From assembly GCF_001884735.1 (NCBI RefSeq), contig NZ_MJAP01000004.1:1-37729 (forward strand): a stretch of 37,729 bases of DNA, written 5' to 3'. Both the position numbers and the translations under genes were made by a program. Every line of letters starts with the position of its first letter. Position 1 is the stretch's first letter. The notes beneath the pieces are model-generated. The model ran no database searches, was not told the DNA's origin, and saw only the letters and a program-made list of their open reading frames with translations. This DNA is from Natronohydrobacter thiooxidans (GTDB taxonomy: Bacteria; Pseudomonadota; Alphaproteobacteria; Rhodobacterales; Rhodobacteraceae). This document shows, in pieces, positions 1-8,615 of this stretch.

Positions 1-16
1 GGGGGCAGCCGCCCCC
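1..16. terminator. possible terminator hairpin at the window edge
   Basis: GGGGGC (1-6) and GCCCCC (11-16) can pair around a 4-nt loop. The hairpin lies 18 bases past the stop codon of the minus-strand AhpD-like gene. Any T-tract on the minus strand would lie outside the window, so the terminator role cannot be judged. Confidence 0.3.
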
Positions 17-33
17 CGACCTTCCCCCCAAAC

Positions 34-600
34 TCACCGCGCCCGCGCGTGATACTCCGGGTTCGGCTCCATCCCGGTCGCCGAGGCCACGCGATTGGAC
101 ATCGAAAAGAACCCCACCACCGCGATGATGTCGAAAATATCCCGCTCCGAAAACCCGTGCCCGCGCAAGGCGTCCCGATCCGCCTCACTGACCTTCGCGC
201 TCGCTTCCGTCACCAGCGCCGCGAAGTCCAGCATCGCGCGGGTCCGCGCATCCAGAGGGGCGGCGCGGTAATTCATCACCATCGCCTCGCCCAGAGCCGG
301 GTCGCCCGAGAATTCCCGCACCGCCGCGCCATGCGCCACCTGACAATACCAGCAGCGATTGATCGAACTGACCACCACCGCGATCATCTCGCGCTCCAGC
401 TTGCTGAGCCCGCTCTCGCCCAGCATCAGATCATTATACATGGCGATGAACCCGTCGAATTTCGCCATGTCGAACAGGTAAGCGCGCAGCACATTCGGCA
501 CGATCCCCAGCTTCTCCTCGCAGATCGCCAGATATTTCTGCGTGCGTTCGGGCAGCGGATCAATCGGGGGCAGGTCGAGTTTCCAGACCAGATCGCTCAT
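34..600 (-). CDS. AhpD-like peroxidase-related protein (carboxymuconolactone decarboxylase family)
   Basis: A 188-residue cytoplasmic protein of the AhpD/CMD fold, most like the 'uncharacterized peroxidase-related enzyme' group. The redox signature is CWYCQVAHG, with two cysteines in a CxxC and the following His that usually relays protons in AhpD. The helix before it (SKLEREMIAVVVSSINRC) is typical of the family. I chose the start at 600 (MSDLVWKLDL) rather than an upstream in-frame ATG, because the extension would run back through the GNAT gene and has no family character. The start overlaps the GNAT stop by 4 bases (ATGA), so this is the last gene of a coupled three-gene operon. Family members often reduce peroxides or act as CxxC reductases. 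The substrate here is unknown. Confidence 0.85.
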   Translation of the reverse strand: MSDLVWKLDLPPIDPLPERTQKYLAICEEKLGIVPNVLRAYLFDMAKFDGFIAMYNDLMLGESGLSKLEREMIAVVVSSINRCWYCQVAHGAAVREFSGDPALGEAMVMNYRAAPLDARTRAMLDFAALVTEASAKVSEADRDALRGHGFSERDIFDIIAVVGFFSMSNRVASATGMEPNPEYHARAR

Positions 601-1334
601 GCGGCACTCCCTTCGCGGTAATGGTAGCGGCCAGCGATCTGCATCCCCAGCCCAGCGTAAAGCGCGCGGGCAGGCGCATTGGCCTCGGTCACGGCCAGCG
701 CAAACCACTCCGCCCCCTGCGCTTCGGCCCAATGCGCCGCCCCGCGCATCAGCGTCGCGGCGACGCCCTTGCGCCGCGCGCGCGGCGCGATCTCGATGGC
801 GTGGATCATGGCGATCCGGTCATGGATCGCGGCGAAAGCCGCGCCGCAGGCGCGATCCTCGATCCGCGCGATAAAGCCCGTGCGCGGCGCGCGCGCACGG
901 GCCATCACCGCCAGCCGCGCCGGGCCAATCCCGCCCTCGGCCCAGATATCGCGCATGATCGCCAGCGGCGGCCAGATATCGAAGAGCCGCACCGGGGGCG
1001 GCTTCTGCGCCAGACCGGCAATCGGCGCGGCATAGAGCAGCGACGGGTCCAGCACCCGGTAGCCCCGCCCCGCCAGCGCCGCATCCAGTGCCAGATCCTC
1101 CGGCCCCAGCCGGAAAAGCGGGGTCTGGCCCAGCGCGCGTTGCGCGGCCTCCGCCAGCGCAATATCGGCATCCGCGCTCAGCGCAGAGGCCGCAGAGACC
1201 CGCTTGCCCCCGCCACCGCCCTCGCGCAGGCGCCAGCCGCCCCGGACCTCGACCCGAAGCGCGGGCCAGGTGGCATCGAGCGCGGCCATCAGCCGGGCGG
1301 GGTCGGGCAGCCGGGCAGGATCGGGCAGGCTCAC
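597..1334 (-). CDS. GNAT family N-acetyltransferase
   Basis: A 245-residue protein whose C-terminal half carries the acetyl-CoA binding fold. A basic P-loop-like motif (RARRKGVAATLMRGAAHWAE, about residues 185-205) is followed by the usual terminal segment with NAPARALYAGLGM. The N-terminal ~100 residues are a divergent GNAT-like half, as in double-GNAT proteins. The protein begins with a short duplication (LPDPAR twice in the first 15 residues), which makes the exact start slightly uncertain. Both ends overlap the neighbouring genes by 4 bases, so it is translationally coupled between cinA-like and AhpD-like genes. The acyl acceptor cannot be predicted. Confidence 0.85.
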   Translation of the reverse strand: MSLPDPARLPDPARLMAALDATWPALRVEVRGGWRLREGGGGGKRVSAASALSADADIALAEAAQRALGQTPLFRLGPEDLALDAALAGRGYRVLDPSLLYAAPIAGLAQKPPPVRLFDIWPPLAIMRDIWAEGGIGPARLAVMARARAPRTGFIARIEDRACGAAFAAIHDRIAMIHAIEIAPRARRKGVAATLMRGAAHWAEAQGAEWFALAVTEANAPARALYAGLGMQIAGRYHYREGSAA

Positions 1335-2062
1335 GCCACCGCCTCGGGGAAGAGATCGGCGAGCTTGACCAGCGCGGCATCGACCTGCACGGGATCGGCC
1401 CCGCGCACCACGACATTCGCGCCATAGGCCCCGTCGCGCTGATAGGGGTAGCAGCCGATCGACAGTTCCGGATGCGCCGAGGCCAGCGCCTGCAACGGGC
1501 CCGCGATCTCGCCCTCGCCGCGCGGGATGGTCAGCGACTGGCTGTAAAGCGCGGCCCCCGCCGCGAGCGTCGGCAAAAGGGCCGCCACCATCGCCTGAAA
1601 CACCGCCGGCACCCCGGCCATGACATGGACATTGCCGAGCGTGAAGCCCGGCGCGCTGGAAACCGGATTGTCGATCAATTGGGCCCCATCGGGGATCCGC
1701 GCCATGCGCAGCCTTGCGGCATTCAATTCCAGCCCGGTGCGCTGGTAATGCGCGGCAAGGATCGCGCGGGCATCCTCGCGGATATCGAGGCTGACACCGA
1801 AAGCCGCAGCCACTGCATCGGCGGTGATATCATCATGCGTGGGGCCGATCCCGCCCGAGGTGAAGACATGATCATATTCCGCGCGCAAGGCGTTGAGCGC
1901 GGCCACGATCCGGTCATGGCGGTCCGAGACGATCCGCACTTCCAAAAGGTCAATCCCGCGCTGCGCAAGTTCCCCCGCCAGAAAATGCATATTCGCGTCG
2001 CGCGTGCGCCCCGAGAGGATCTCATCCCCGATGACAAGCATGGCGGCGGTTGGGTTCGGCAT
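1331..2062 (-). CDS. CinA-like molybdopterin-binding domain protein (competence/damage-inducible protein A)
   Basis: A 243-residue protein of the COG1058 group. The N-terminus reads AAMLVIGDEILSGRTRDAN, the classic CinA/MoaB-like opening, followed by FTSGGIGPTHDDITADAVA, the GGxGPTxDD loop of the family. The C-terminal nicotinamide-mononucleotide deamidase domain of full-length CinA (about 400 residues) is absent. It is therefore the short, nucleotide/cofactor-binding-domain-only form. I chose the ATG at 2062 (MPNPTAAML); the upstream in-frame extension would cross a palindromic repeat and has no family similarity. First gene of the operon cinA-like, GNAT, AhpD-like. Confidence 0.88.
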   Translation of the reverse strand: MPNPTAAMLVIGDEILSGRTRDANMHFLAGELAQRGIDLLEVRIVSDRHDRIVAALNALRAEYDHVFTSGGIGPTHDDITADAVAAAFGVSLDIREDARAILAAHYQRTGLELNAARLRMARIPDGAQLIDNPVSSAPGFTLGNVHVMAGVPAVFQAMVAALLPTLAAGAALYSQSLTIPRGEGEIAGPLQALASAHPELSIGCYPYQRDGAYGANVVVRGADPVQVDAALVKLADLFPEAVA

Positions 2063-2152
2063 GGTCGGTGCTCCTGTGGCGGGTCTTGCCCTCAAGGTAT
2101 ATGCGAGGCCGAGCCGCTGTCCATGCCCGAGTGTATCGAAACCCCCGTTCGG

Positions 2153-2182
2153 GTAGGGTGCGTGGTGGACCACGCACCTTAC
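2153..2182. repeat. palindromic intergenic repeat, copy 1
   Basis: Arms GTAGGGTGCGTGGT (2153-2166) and ACCACGCACCTTAC (2169-2182) pair with one G-T mismatch around a 2-base centre. The core GTAGGGTGCGTG/CACGCACC(C/T)TAC recurs at 9720-9750. It lies between the divergent cinA-like and TPP-enzyme genes, so here it cannot be a simple end-of-gene terminator. Confidence 0.75.
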
Positions 2183-2288
2183 ACCCGGCCGCGCGATATC
2201 TCCTTTTGCTCGCGCGCCCATCCGCTATGCTGGCCGGAACAAACGGCGCTCCGGGGCATTGTTTCCGAAGGCAGATGCAGGAAAGGAC

Positions 2289-3947
2289 ATGAGCATGACA
2301 GCACGGCATGGCGGGCAGATTCTGGTCGATCAGTTGAAGGCGCAGGGCGTGCGGCGGGTCTTCTCCGTGCCGGGCGAGAGCTTTCTGGCCGCGCTGGACG
2401 GGCTTTACGACTCGGGCATCGAGAATATCGTCTGCCGCCACGAAGGCGGCGCCTGCATGATGGCCGAGGCGCATGCCAAACTCACCGGCCAGCCCGGCGT
2501 GGTCTTTGTCACGCGCGGGCCAGGGGCCACCAATGCCTCCTGCGGCATCCATGTCGCCAAGCAGGATTCGACGCCACTCATTCTCTTCGTGGGCCAGATC
2601 GACAACCGCCACCGCGACCGCGAGGCGTTTCAGGAGGTCGATTACCGCGCCTTTTTCAAACCCATCGCCAAATGGGCCGCCGAGGTGGACCATACCGAGC
2701 GCCTGCCCGAATATATCAGCCGCGCCTTTCATCAGGCCCGCGCAGGCCGCCCCGGCCCGGTCGTGCTGGCGCTGCCCGAAAACATCCTCTCCGCCCGCGC
2801 CGATGTGCCGGACCTGCCCCCGGTCGCGCCCATGCCGCCCTCGGTCTGCAGCGAACAGATCGACGCAGTGCTGGAGATACTGTGCAAGGCAGAGCGCCCG
2901 CTGGTGATCGCAGGCGGCTCGGTCTGGTCCAGCGAGGCCGCACAGGGGCTGGCGGAATTCGCCACGACTTTCGGCCTGCCGGTCTGCGCCACGTTCCGCC
3001 GGATGGACCGGATCGACAACCGCCACCCCAATTACGCAGGCGATCTCGCAGTGGGGATGAACCCGAAACTGGCGCAGCGGCTGCAGGACGCCGATTGCCT
3101 GCTGGTCCTTGGCGCGCGGCTGGGCGATATCGCGACGGGGGGCTATGAGCTGATCGATCCGGCCGCGCCGGGCAAGACCATCATCCACATCCACCCCGAC
3201 CCGGATGAGCTGGGCCGCGTCTTCCGCCCCGATCTGGGCCTCGCCGCGCCCGCGGTCGATGTGATCGCGCGGCTCGCCCGGCGCGCGGCGCCCGCGCATC
3301 CCGACTGGGCCGAATGGACCACAGCCGCGCACGCGGATTACCTTGACTGGCTGCGCCCGCGCGAGACACCGGGGGCAGTCAAGCTGGAACAGGTGATCCA
3401 TGATCTGTCCGAAACGCTGCCGGAGAACGCCATCATCACCAATGGCGCGGGCAATTACGCAGCCTTCCTGCATCGCTACCTGCGCGCGCGTGCCTTCCCC
3501 GGACATCTCGCGCCCACCTCCGGCTCGATGGGCTATGGCTTTCCGGCGGCGATTGCCGCGAAACTGGAACATCCCGACCGCCCGGTGATCTGTTTCGCGG
3601 GCGATGGCTGCTTTCAGATGACGCTGAATGAGCTGTCCACCGCGCGGCAATATGGCGCAAATATCGTGGTGGTGGTGTGCAATAACGGCCAATATGGCAC
3701 GATCCGCATGCATCAGGAAAAGACCTATCCGGGGCGCGTCAGCGGCACGCAGATGTTCAACCCCGATTATGCCGCCCTTGCCCGCGCGTATGGCGCGCAT
3801 GGCGAGCGGGTCGAGGCGACGGGCGATTTCGCCGCCGCTTTCGCGCGGGCCACAGAGGCGGGCCGGCCTGCGGTGATCGAACTGGTGCTCGACCCCGACG
3901 CGCTGTCGCCCGGGAAAACGCTGCAGGAGATCCGCGCGGGCCAGTGA
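2289..3947 (+). CDS. thiamine pyrophosphate-binding enzyme, acetolactate-synthase-like
   Basis: A 552-residue ThDP-dependent enzyme with the three-domain layout of the acetolactate synthase / glyoxylate carboligase / benzoylformate decarboxylase superfamily. The N-terminal PYR domain has the catalytic Glu in VCRHEGGACMMAEAHAKLTG followed by FVTRGPGATNA. A central domain covers about residues 190-330. The C-terminal PP domain has the cofactor motif starting FAGDGCFQMTLNELSTA and ending CNNGQYGTI (GDG...NN). The start at 2289 follows AGGAAAGG; an ATG two codons later (2295) has better spacing and is equally possible. No regulatory subunit gene (ilvH) is adjacent, so a catabolic or carboligase role is more likely than branched-chain amino acid synthesis. 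The substrate cannot be assigned. Confidence 0.88.
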   Translation: MSMTARHGGQILVDQLKAQGVRRVFSVPGESFLAALDGLYDSGIENIVCRHEGGACMMAEAHAKLTGQPGVVFVTRGPGATNASCGIHVAKQDSTPLILFVGQIDNRHRDREAFQEVDYRAFFKPIAKWAAEVDHTERLPEYISRAFHQARAGRPGPVVLALPENILSARADVPDLPPVAPMPPSVCSEQIDAVLEILCKAERPLVIAGGSVWSSEAAQGLAEFATTFGLPVCATFRRMDRIDNRHPNYAGDLAVGMNPKLAQRLQDADCLLVLGARLGDIATGGYELIDPAAPGKTIIHIHPDPDELGRVFRPDLGLAAPAVDVIARLARRAAPAHPDWAEWTTAAHADYLDWLRPRETPGAVKLEQVIHDLSETLPENAIITNGAGNYAAFLHRYLRARAFPGHLAPTSGSMGYGFPAAIAAKLEHPDRPVICFAGDGCFQMTLNELSTARQYGANIVVVVCNNGQYGTIRMHQEKTYPGRVSGTQMFNPDYAALARAYGAHGERVEATGDFAAAFARATEAGRPAVIELVLDPDALSPGKTLQEIRAGQ

Positions 3948-3973
3948 GCGTGGCGCATGGCCGCGCGGAAGAT

Positions 3974-3993
3974 GAGTATTTGGGGCAAGAAAA
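3974..3993 (-). repeat. 3' intergenic element, copy a (CTTGCCCCAAATACTC type)
   Basis: Read on the minus strand, 3993 to 3974 is TTTTCTTGCCCCAAATACTC. It shares 16 bases with the copy at 31960-31980. It begins 2 bases after the TGA of the minus-strand HAD gene and lies between two convergent genes. Function unknown; the orientation relative to the upstream stop codon is the same in all three copies. Confidence 0.65.
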
Positions 3994-3995
3994 TG

Positions 3996-4643
3996 TCAGA
4001 GCTTCAGCAGCTCTGGCAGATCGCTCATGGCCCGAAACGGAATCGCCCCTTCAGCCGCCAGATGCGCACCATCGCCCTCGGGCGCGAAGCCGAAGCAACG
4101 CATCCCGGCGGCGCGGGCGGCGCGCGCGCCTGTGGCACTGTCCTCGATCACGATGCAGGCGGCGGGGCTACGCCCGAGGCTCTGCGCCGCATGCAGGAAG
4201 AGATCCGGCGCGGGTTTGGGCGCGGGCACCTGTTCGGCAGAGAAGATGCGCCCCGCGAGCCGCGCAAGTGTCGCAGGATGCTGGCCCAGCGTGATCTGCA
4301 TCTTGGCCAGCCGCCCGTTCGAGGCGATGCAATAGGCTCTCCCTGCCGCCTCAAGCCGGTCGAATATCCCGGTGATGCCCGCCACCAGTTCGGTGCCCTC
4401 GGCCAGCCGCGCATAGAGCCTTGCATAGAACAGATCCACCCAGTCCAGAGGCAAGGCCGCGCCAAGCGCGCGCGCCTTCTCGGCCACGCCATGCATGGTG
4501 CCGCCGATGAAGCTGCCGGTGACCTCCTCCACCGTCATCTCCAGCCCATGAAGCGCAAGCTCGTCGCGCAGCAACAATTGCGTCACCGCCTCGCTGTCCA
4601 CCACCACGCCGTCGCAGTCGAAAATGATCAGATCAGGGGTCAT
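3996..4643 (-). CDS. HAD-superfamily phosphatase (subfamily IA)
   Basis: A 215-residue haloacid-dehalogenase hydrolase. Motif I is IIFDCDGVVVDSE with the nucleophile/acid pair DxD. The helical cap follows at about residues 18-85. Motif II is the Ser in YCIASNGR, and motifs III/IV are KPAPDLFLHAA and CIVIEDSATGARAARAAGM. The closest remembered relatives are the 6-phosphogluconate or beta-phosphoglucomutase-like phosphatases, but the substrate is not determined. The start overlaps the rsmD stop by 4 bases (ATGA). Last gene of the operon flavoprotein, rsmD, HAD. Confidence 0.9.
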   Translation of the reverse strand: MTPDLIIFDCDGVVVDSEAVTQLLLRDELALHGLEMTVEEVTGSFIGGTMHGVAEKARALGAALPLDWVDLFYARLYARLAEGTELVAGITGIFDRLEAAGRAYCIASNGRLAKMQITLGQHPATLARLAGRIFSAEQVPAPKPAPDLFLHAAQSLGRSPAACIVIEDSATGARAARAAGMRCFGFAPEGDGAHLAAEGAIPFRAMSDLPELLKL

Positions 4644-5203
4644 GGGGCCTCAACACGCAGAAATGTCACATGGGTTTCGCCATAGCGGCGCTGGTCCAGA
4701 GGCGTAAAACCGGGGGGCGGCAGTTGCGGCGCGGCCTCTTCCCAGACCACAGTCGCACCGGGCGCGAGCCAGCCGCCCGCACGGGCAGAGGCCAGCGCCG
4801 CCTGCCCCAGCCCCTTGCCATAGGGCGGATCGAGAAACACGAGCGTGAACCCCGCGCCGTGATTGGCCCCGAGATCGGTCGCATCGCGGCGATAGAGCTT
4901 GGTGATGCCCATGGCGCGCATCTTCTCGATATTCTGGCGCAGCAGCGCGCGCGCGGTCACACCATCATCCACGAAGGTGGCATGGGCCGCCCCGCGCGAC
5001 AGCGCTTCCAGCCCCAGCGCGCCGGTGCCCGCGAAGAGATCCAGCACCCGCGCGCCGTCCAGCGGCACGCCAAGGCTGTTGATCAGCAGGTTGAAAATCG
5101 CCTCGCGCACCCGGTCCGAGGTCGGGCGCAGATGCGCCTGAACATCGCCTGCACCAACCTCCGCCAGCGTCAGCCCGCGCGCGCGCCCGCCGATGATCCT
5201 CAT
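4640..5203 (-). CDS. rsmD: 16S rRNA (guanine(966)-N(2))-methyltransferase RsmD
   Basis: A 187-residue SAM-dependent methyltransferase that modifies G966 of 16S rRNA in the 30S subunit. The N-terminus MRIIGGRARG and the following LRPTSDRVREAIFNLL are the RsmD hallmark. The SAM-binding motif I is VLDLFAGTGALGLEALSRGA, and the catalytic motif is FLDPPYGKG (DPPY, typical for exocyclic amine methylation). Length is normal for the family. It overlaps its neighbours by 4 bases on both sides, which places this housekeeping enzyme inside a coupled operon. Confidence 0.95.
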   Translation of the reverse strand: MRIIGGRARGLTLAEVGAGDVQAHLRPTSDRVREAIFNLLINSLGVPLDGARVLDLFAGTGALGLEALSRGAAHATFVDDGVTARALLRQNIEKMRAMGITKLYRRDATDLGANHGAGFTLVFLDPPYGKGLGQAALASARAGGWLAPGATVVWEEAAPQLPPPGFTPLDQRRYGETHVTFLRVEAP

Positions 5204-6402
5204 GCTTTCAACAACAGTTTGAGGTCGGTGGCAGGGTCGGCCAGCAGCGCGGGTTCAGGCGATTTCCCCTGTTCCAGCAGGCGTTTGCCGACCATATAGG
5301 CGCGCGGGTCATTCAGCGCATCGACCGCAAGGAACTTCCCGCCCGCGAAATACCAGTGGCTGCGGGCATCGGCCTCGCGCAGCACCACCCGGTCATAGCC
5401 GGTATTCAGCCCGGCGATCTGCAGTTTCAGATCATACTGATCCGACCAGAACCACGGCACCGGCGCATAGTCCTTGCCCGCCCCCAACATATTCGCGGCC
5501 ACCAGTTCCGCCTGATCAATCGCGTTCTGCACCGATTCCAGCCGCAACTGCGCGCCCCGCCACGGGAAAGAGGCGCAGTCGCCCGCCGCCCAGATATGCG
5601 GGTCGGATGTGCGGCCCTGCGCATCCGTCCTGATCCCGTTCTCGATTTCCAGCCCCGCCGCTTCGGCCAGCGCCGTGTCGGGCAGGATGCCGATGCCTGC
5701 GATCACAAAATCCGCCGCCAGCCGCCTGCCATCGCTCAGGCTCACGCCCTCGACGCGGCTCGTGCCCTCGATCCGCTCCAGCCCGGTGGCTTCCAGTATC
5801 TTCACCCCATGCGCCTGATGCAGCGCGCGGATCGCATCCGAGGTCTCGGGCGCGGCCACGCGCTGCAGGATGCGCGGGGCCATTTCCAGCACGGTGACAT
5901 CAAGGCCCTTTTTCGCCGCCACAGCCGCCGCTTCCAGCCCGATATAGCCGCCGCCCACAATGACCACGCGCCGCCCTGGCTGAAATTCGGGCGCCATCGC
6001 ATCGACATCGGCAAGAGCGCGCACCACATGCACCCCCGGCAGATCGCCGCCGATCAGCGCGGGCAAGTGCCGCGGCAGCGATCCGGTGGTCAGCGCCAGC
6101 GCGTCATATTCCAGCAGCTCGCCCCCCAGCGTGACAGTGCGGGCCACAGGGTCAATCGCGCTCACCGGCTGGCCAAGACGCAAGGTAATTCCCTGATCGG
6201 CATAGAAACTTTCGGGCCGCAGGAACAGCCGCTCCAGTGTCATCTCGCCCAGGAGATAGGCTTTCGACAAGGGCGGGCGCTGATAGGGCGGCACCGGTTC
6301 CGCGCCGATCAGCGTGATCTCGCCTGCAAAGCCGAGCATGCGCAGCTTTGCCACCAGCGAGGCCCCGGCCTGCCCGGCCCCGATCACCACAATTCTGTTC
6401 AT
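5200..6402 (-). CDS. NAD(P)/FAD-dependent ferredoxin reductase-like oxidoreductase
   Basis: A 400-residue flavoprotein of the putidaredoxin/rubredoxin reductase type. It has an N-terminal FAD dinucleotide fold (IVVIGAGQAGASLVAKLR), a second NAD-binding fold (VVIVGGGYIGLEAAAVAAKK, about residue 145), the FAD-ribityl motif IWAAGDCASF, and a C-terminal reductase domain with WFWSDQYDLKLQIAG. There are no redox-active cysteines of the disulfide-reductase type, so it should pass NAD(P)H electrons to a ferredoxin or Rieske partner not seen in this window. I chose the ATG at 6402; a longer in-frame opening runs antisense through the peroxiredoxin gene and is spurious. It is first in the operon with rsmD and HAD, and divergent from peroxiredoxin across 82 bases. 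Confidence 0.9.
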   Translation of the reverse strand: MNRIVVIGAGQAGASLVAKLRMLGFAGEITLIGAEPVPPYQRPPLSKAYLLGEMTLERLFLRPESFYADQGITLRLGQPVSAIDPVARTVTLGGELLEYDALALTTGSLPRHLPALIGGDLPGVHVVRALADVDAMAPEFQPGRRVVIVGGGYIGLEAAAVAAKKGLDVTVLEMAPRILQRVAAPETSDAIRALHQAHGVKILEATGLERIEGTSRVEGVSLSDGRRLAADFVIAGIGILPDTALAEAAGLEIENGIRTDAQGRTSDPHIWAAGDCASFPWRGAQLRLESVQNAIDQAELVAANMLGAGKDYAPVPWFWSDQYDLKLQIAGLNTGYDRVVLREADARSHWYFAGGKFLAVDALNDPRAYMVGKRLLEQGKSPEPALLADPATDLKLLLKA

Positions 6403-6484
6403 CTGCCCGCTTCCCCTCTGGCTTCGCCCGACTGCAAAGCTATGTTGAACGCACAAGTAATCGCAACAGGGCAAGGAGCCAAGC

Positions 6485-6973
6485 ATGACAATCACGACCG
6501 GAGACACATTGCCAGAGGCCACGCTGCTGAGATCGGGCAGCGACGGTCCGCAAGAGGTTGCATTGTCCAGCCTGACCAAAGGCCGCAAAGTTGTCATTTT
6601 CGCGCTGCCGGGGGCATTCAGCGGAACCTGCAGCACAGCGCATATGCCCAGCTTCATCAGGAACCGCGATGCCTTCGCCGCCAAGGGCGTCGATGAAATC
6701 ATCTGCATCGCCGTCAATGACCCTTTCGTGCTGAGCGCCTGGGACGAGGCGACCGGTGCAGGAAAGGCCGGGGTGACGCTGCTCGCGGATGCGGGCGCCG
6801 AGTTTACACGCGCCGTCGGCATGGATTTCAGCGCGCCGGCAGTGGGGCTGATCAGCCGCTCGAAACGCTATGCGATGCTGGTCGAGGATGGCAAGGTCGC
6901 GATCCTGCAGGCCGAGGAAAACCCCGGTGTCTGCGACGTGTCCGGCGGCGAGGCGCTGCTGGCGTCGATGTGA
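6485..6973 (+). CDS. peroxiredoxin (Prx5 / AhpC-TSA redoxin type)
   Basis: A 162-residue thiol peroxidase reducing H2O2 and alkyl hydroperoxides in the cytoplasm. The active site is FALPGAFSGTCSTAHMPSF with the peroxidatic Cys at residue 49 and the P-x3-S/T-x2-C arrangement. A second Cys near the C-terminus (ENPGVCDVSGG) could serve as resolving Cys. The ATG follows AAGGAG at 6473-6478 with ideal spacing. Its TGA overlaps the next ATG (TGATG), coupling it to the FemAB-like gene. Divergence from a ferredoxin-reductase-like gene suggests a shared promoter region, possibly oxidant-responsive, but I see no clear OxyR site. Confidence 0.93.
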   Translation: MTITTGDTLPEATLLRSGSDGPQEVALSSLTKGRKVVIFALPGAFSGTCSTAHMPSFIRNRDAFAAKGVDEIICIAVNDPFVLSAWDEATGAGKAGVTLLADAGAEFTRAVGMDFSAPAVGLISRSKRYAMLVEDGKVAILQAEENPGVCDVSGGEALLASM

Positions 6974-8154
6974 TGGATGGCTGCGCGCTGACGGTGACGC
7001 TGGCGGAGAGCCTGACAGAGGTGGACCCCTCTGACTGGGACGCCTGCGCCAATCCCGGCGGCGCGCAGCCCGCGCTTGATCCCTTCACGACATGGCGTTT
7101 CCTGCGCGCGCTGGAAGTGTCGCGCTCGGTGGGACCGGGCACTGGCTGGGAGCCGCGCTATCTGATGGTGCATCAGGGCGACGCACTTGTGGCCTGCGCG
7201 CCGATGTATGTGAAATCGCATTCGCAGGGCGAGTATATCTTCGACCATGCTTTCGCGCAGGCCTATGCGCGGGCGGGGGGGCGCTATTATCCCAAGCTGC
7301 AGGTGGCGGCCCCCTTCACCCCCGCGACCGGGCGGCGCTTCCTGTGCCGCGCGGGGTTTGAAGAACCGGGCATGGCCGCGCTTTTGCAAGCCATGATGCA
7401 GATCGCGCGCAACAATCACCTGTCTTCGGCCCATGTCACCTTCTGCACCCGCGCAGAGGCGGAACGCGCCGCGCCACAGGGCTGGCTGCATCGCGTGACC
7501 GAACAGTTCCACTGGGAAAATCCAGGCTATGGCAGCTTCGGTGACTTTCTCGCCGCGCTCTCGTCGCGCAAGCGCAAGACCATCCGCAAGGAACGCGCCA
7601 CCGCGCAGGGCTTCGGCGGCACCATCCACGCGCTGACCGGGGATGATCTGCGCCCCGAGCATTGGGATGCCTTCTGGCAATTCTATCAGGATACCGGCGC
7701 GCGCAAATGGGGCACGCCCTATCTGACGCGGGCGTTTTTCGACGAAGTGCAGGCGCATATGCGCGATGACGCGCTGCTGCTGCTGGCAATCCGCAACGGG
7801 CAGCCTGTGGCGGGGGCGCTGAATTTCATCGGGCGGGATACGCTTTTCGGGCGCTATTGGGGCTGCATCGAGGATCACCCCTGCCTGCATTTCGAACTCT
7901 GCTATTACCGGGCGATGGATTTCGCCATTGCAAGGGGGCTCGCGCGGGTCGAGGCCGGCGCGCAGGGCACGCATAAACTGGCGCGCGGGTATCTGCCCTC
8001 AGAGGTGCATTCGCTGCATTACTTCCCCGAGGCCGGTTTTCACCGCGCCGTCGCGCGCTACATTGACGAGGAACGCCGCGCGATTGCGCAGGAGATGGAT
8101 GTCATGGCGGAATATGCGCCATTCCGCAAAACCGACGGAGGACAGGATGGCTGA
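6973..8154 (+). CDS. FemAB-like / COG3146 (DUF482) N-acyltransferase-fold protein
   Basis: A 393-residue protein of the predicted N-acyltransferase family (PF04339, tandem GNAT fold related to FemAB peptidoglycan aminoacyl transferases). Diagnostic stretches are the opening [10 protein letters not shown] with [12 protein letters not shown], the middle [17 protein letters not shown], and the C-terminal [17 protein letters not shown] followed by [11 protein letters not shown]. The ATG at 6973 overlaps the peroxiredoxin stop; a GTG one codon upstream is possible. The 3' end overlaps the pterin dehydratase by 8 bases. The biochemical function of this family is not established. Confidence 0.88.
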   Translation: MDGCALTVTLAESLTEVDPSDWDACANPGGAQPALDPFTTWRFLRALEVSRSVGPGTGWEPRYLMVHQGDALVACAPMYVKSHSQGEYIFDHAFAQAYARAGGRYYPKLQVAAPFTPATGRRFLCRAGFEEPGMAALLQAMMQIARNNHLSSAHVTFCTRAEAERAAPQGWLHRVTEQFHWENPGYGSFGDFLAALSSRKRKTIRKERATAQGFGGTIHALTGDDLRPEHWDAFWQFYQDTGARKWGTPYLTRAFFDEVQAHMRDDALLLLAIRNGQPVAGALNFIGRDTLFGRYWGCIEDHPCLHFELCYYRAMDFAIARGLARVEAGAQGTHKLARGYLPSEVHSLHYFPEAGFHRAVARYIDEERRAIAQEMDVMAEYAPFRKTDGGQDG

Positions 8155-8434
8155 AAAGCTGACAGATCGCACCGCACTGGACCCGCTGCTGGCGACAGGC
8201 TGGGCGCTGGTCGAGGGGCGCGACGCCATCGCCAAGGAATTCACCTTCAAGGATTTCAACGCCGCTTTCGGCTGGATGACCCGCGTGGCGCTGGTGGCCG
8301 AGAAGATGAACCACCACCCGGAATGGTTCAATGTCTACCGCACGGTGAAGGTGACGCTGAGCACGCATGATGCGGGCGGGCTGACAGAACTGGATGTGAA
8401 ACTGGCGCGCAGGATGGATGCCTTCGCAGACTAG
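8147..8434 (+). CDS. phhB: 4a-hydroxytetrahydrobiopterin dehydratase (pterin-4-alpha-carbinolamine dehydratase)
   Basis: A 95-residue protein matching the PCD/DCoH family in length and signature. [20 protein letters not shown] is followed by [20 protein letters not shown] with the conserved His-His-Pro-Glu-Trp, then a C-terminal LARRMDAFA. It dehydrates the 4a-carbinolamine formed by aromatic amino acid hydroxylases, and in some bacteria it is thought to act in moco or folate-related steps. It sits inside the coupled peroxiredoxin operon, and no phenylalanine hydroxylase gene is nearby. RBS AGGAC lies directly upstream, inside the preceding gene. Confidence 0.93.
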   Translation: MAEKLTDRTALDPLLATGWALVEGRDAIAKEFTFKDFNAAFGWMTRVALVAEKMNHHPEWFNVYRTVKVTLSTHDAGGLTELDVKLARRMDAFAD

Positions 8435-8480
8435 CGCCGGGTCCGATCAGCCTGCGCCACAGCCAGCTTCCCCCCCTGAG

Positions 8481-8503
8481 CTTCATCTTGCCGAAAAATA
8501 CTC
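8481..8503 (+). repeat. 3' intergenic element, copy b (TTCATCTTGCC...AATACTC)
   Basis: It starts 46 bases after the stop of the pterin dehydratase and reads in the same direction as that gene. It consists of TTCATCTTGCC, then G-A-A-A, then AATACTC. A perfect 7-bp palindrome CGGGCCG-CA-CGGCCCG follows at 8518-8533. The rest of the 181-base gap holds no gene. Confidence 0.65.
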
Positions 8504-8615
8504 TCACTGAGTGGCCACGGGCCGCACGGCCCGCCCCCCGTCACCAATGCGCGCGGGCCATATCCGGCGCGCTTTTTCACTGGCCGGGCGACGCGAAACC
8601 CCGTATCGCCACATC

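Noticed and set aside
1088..3148. Very long plus-strand open frame across the cinA-like/GNAT genes into the TPP gene
   Set aside because: Antisense or out-of-frame to well-supported genes, Arg/Pro/Gly-rich composition with no family similarity; a product of high GC with few stop codons.
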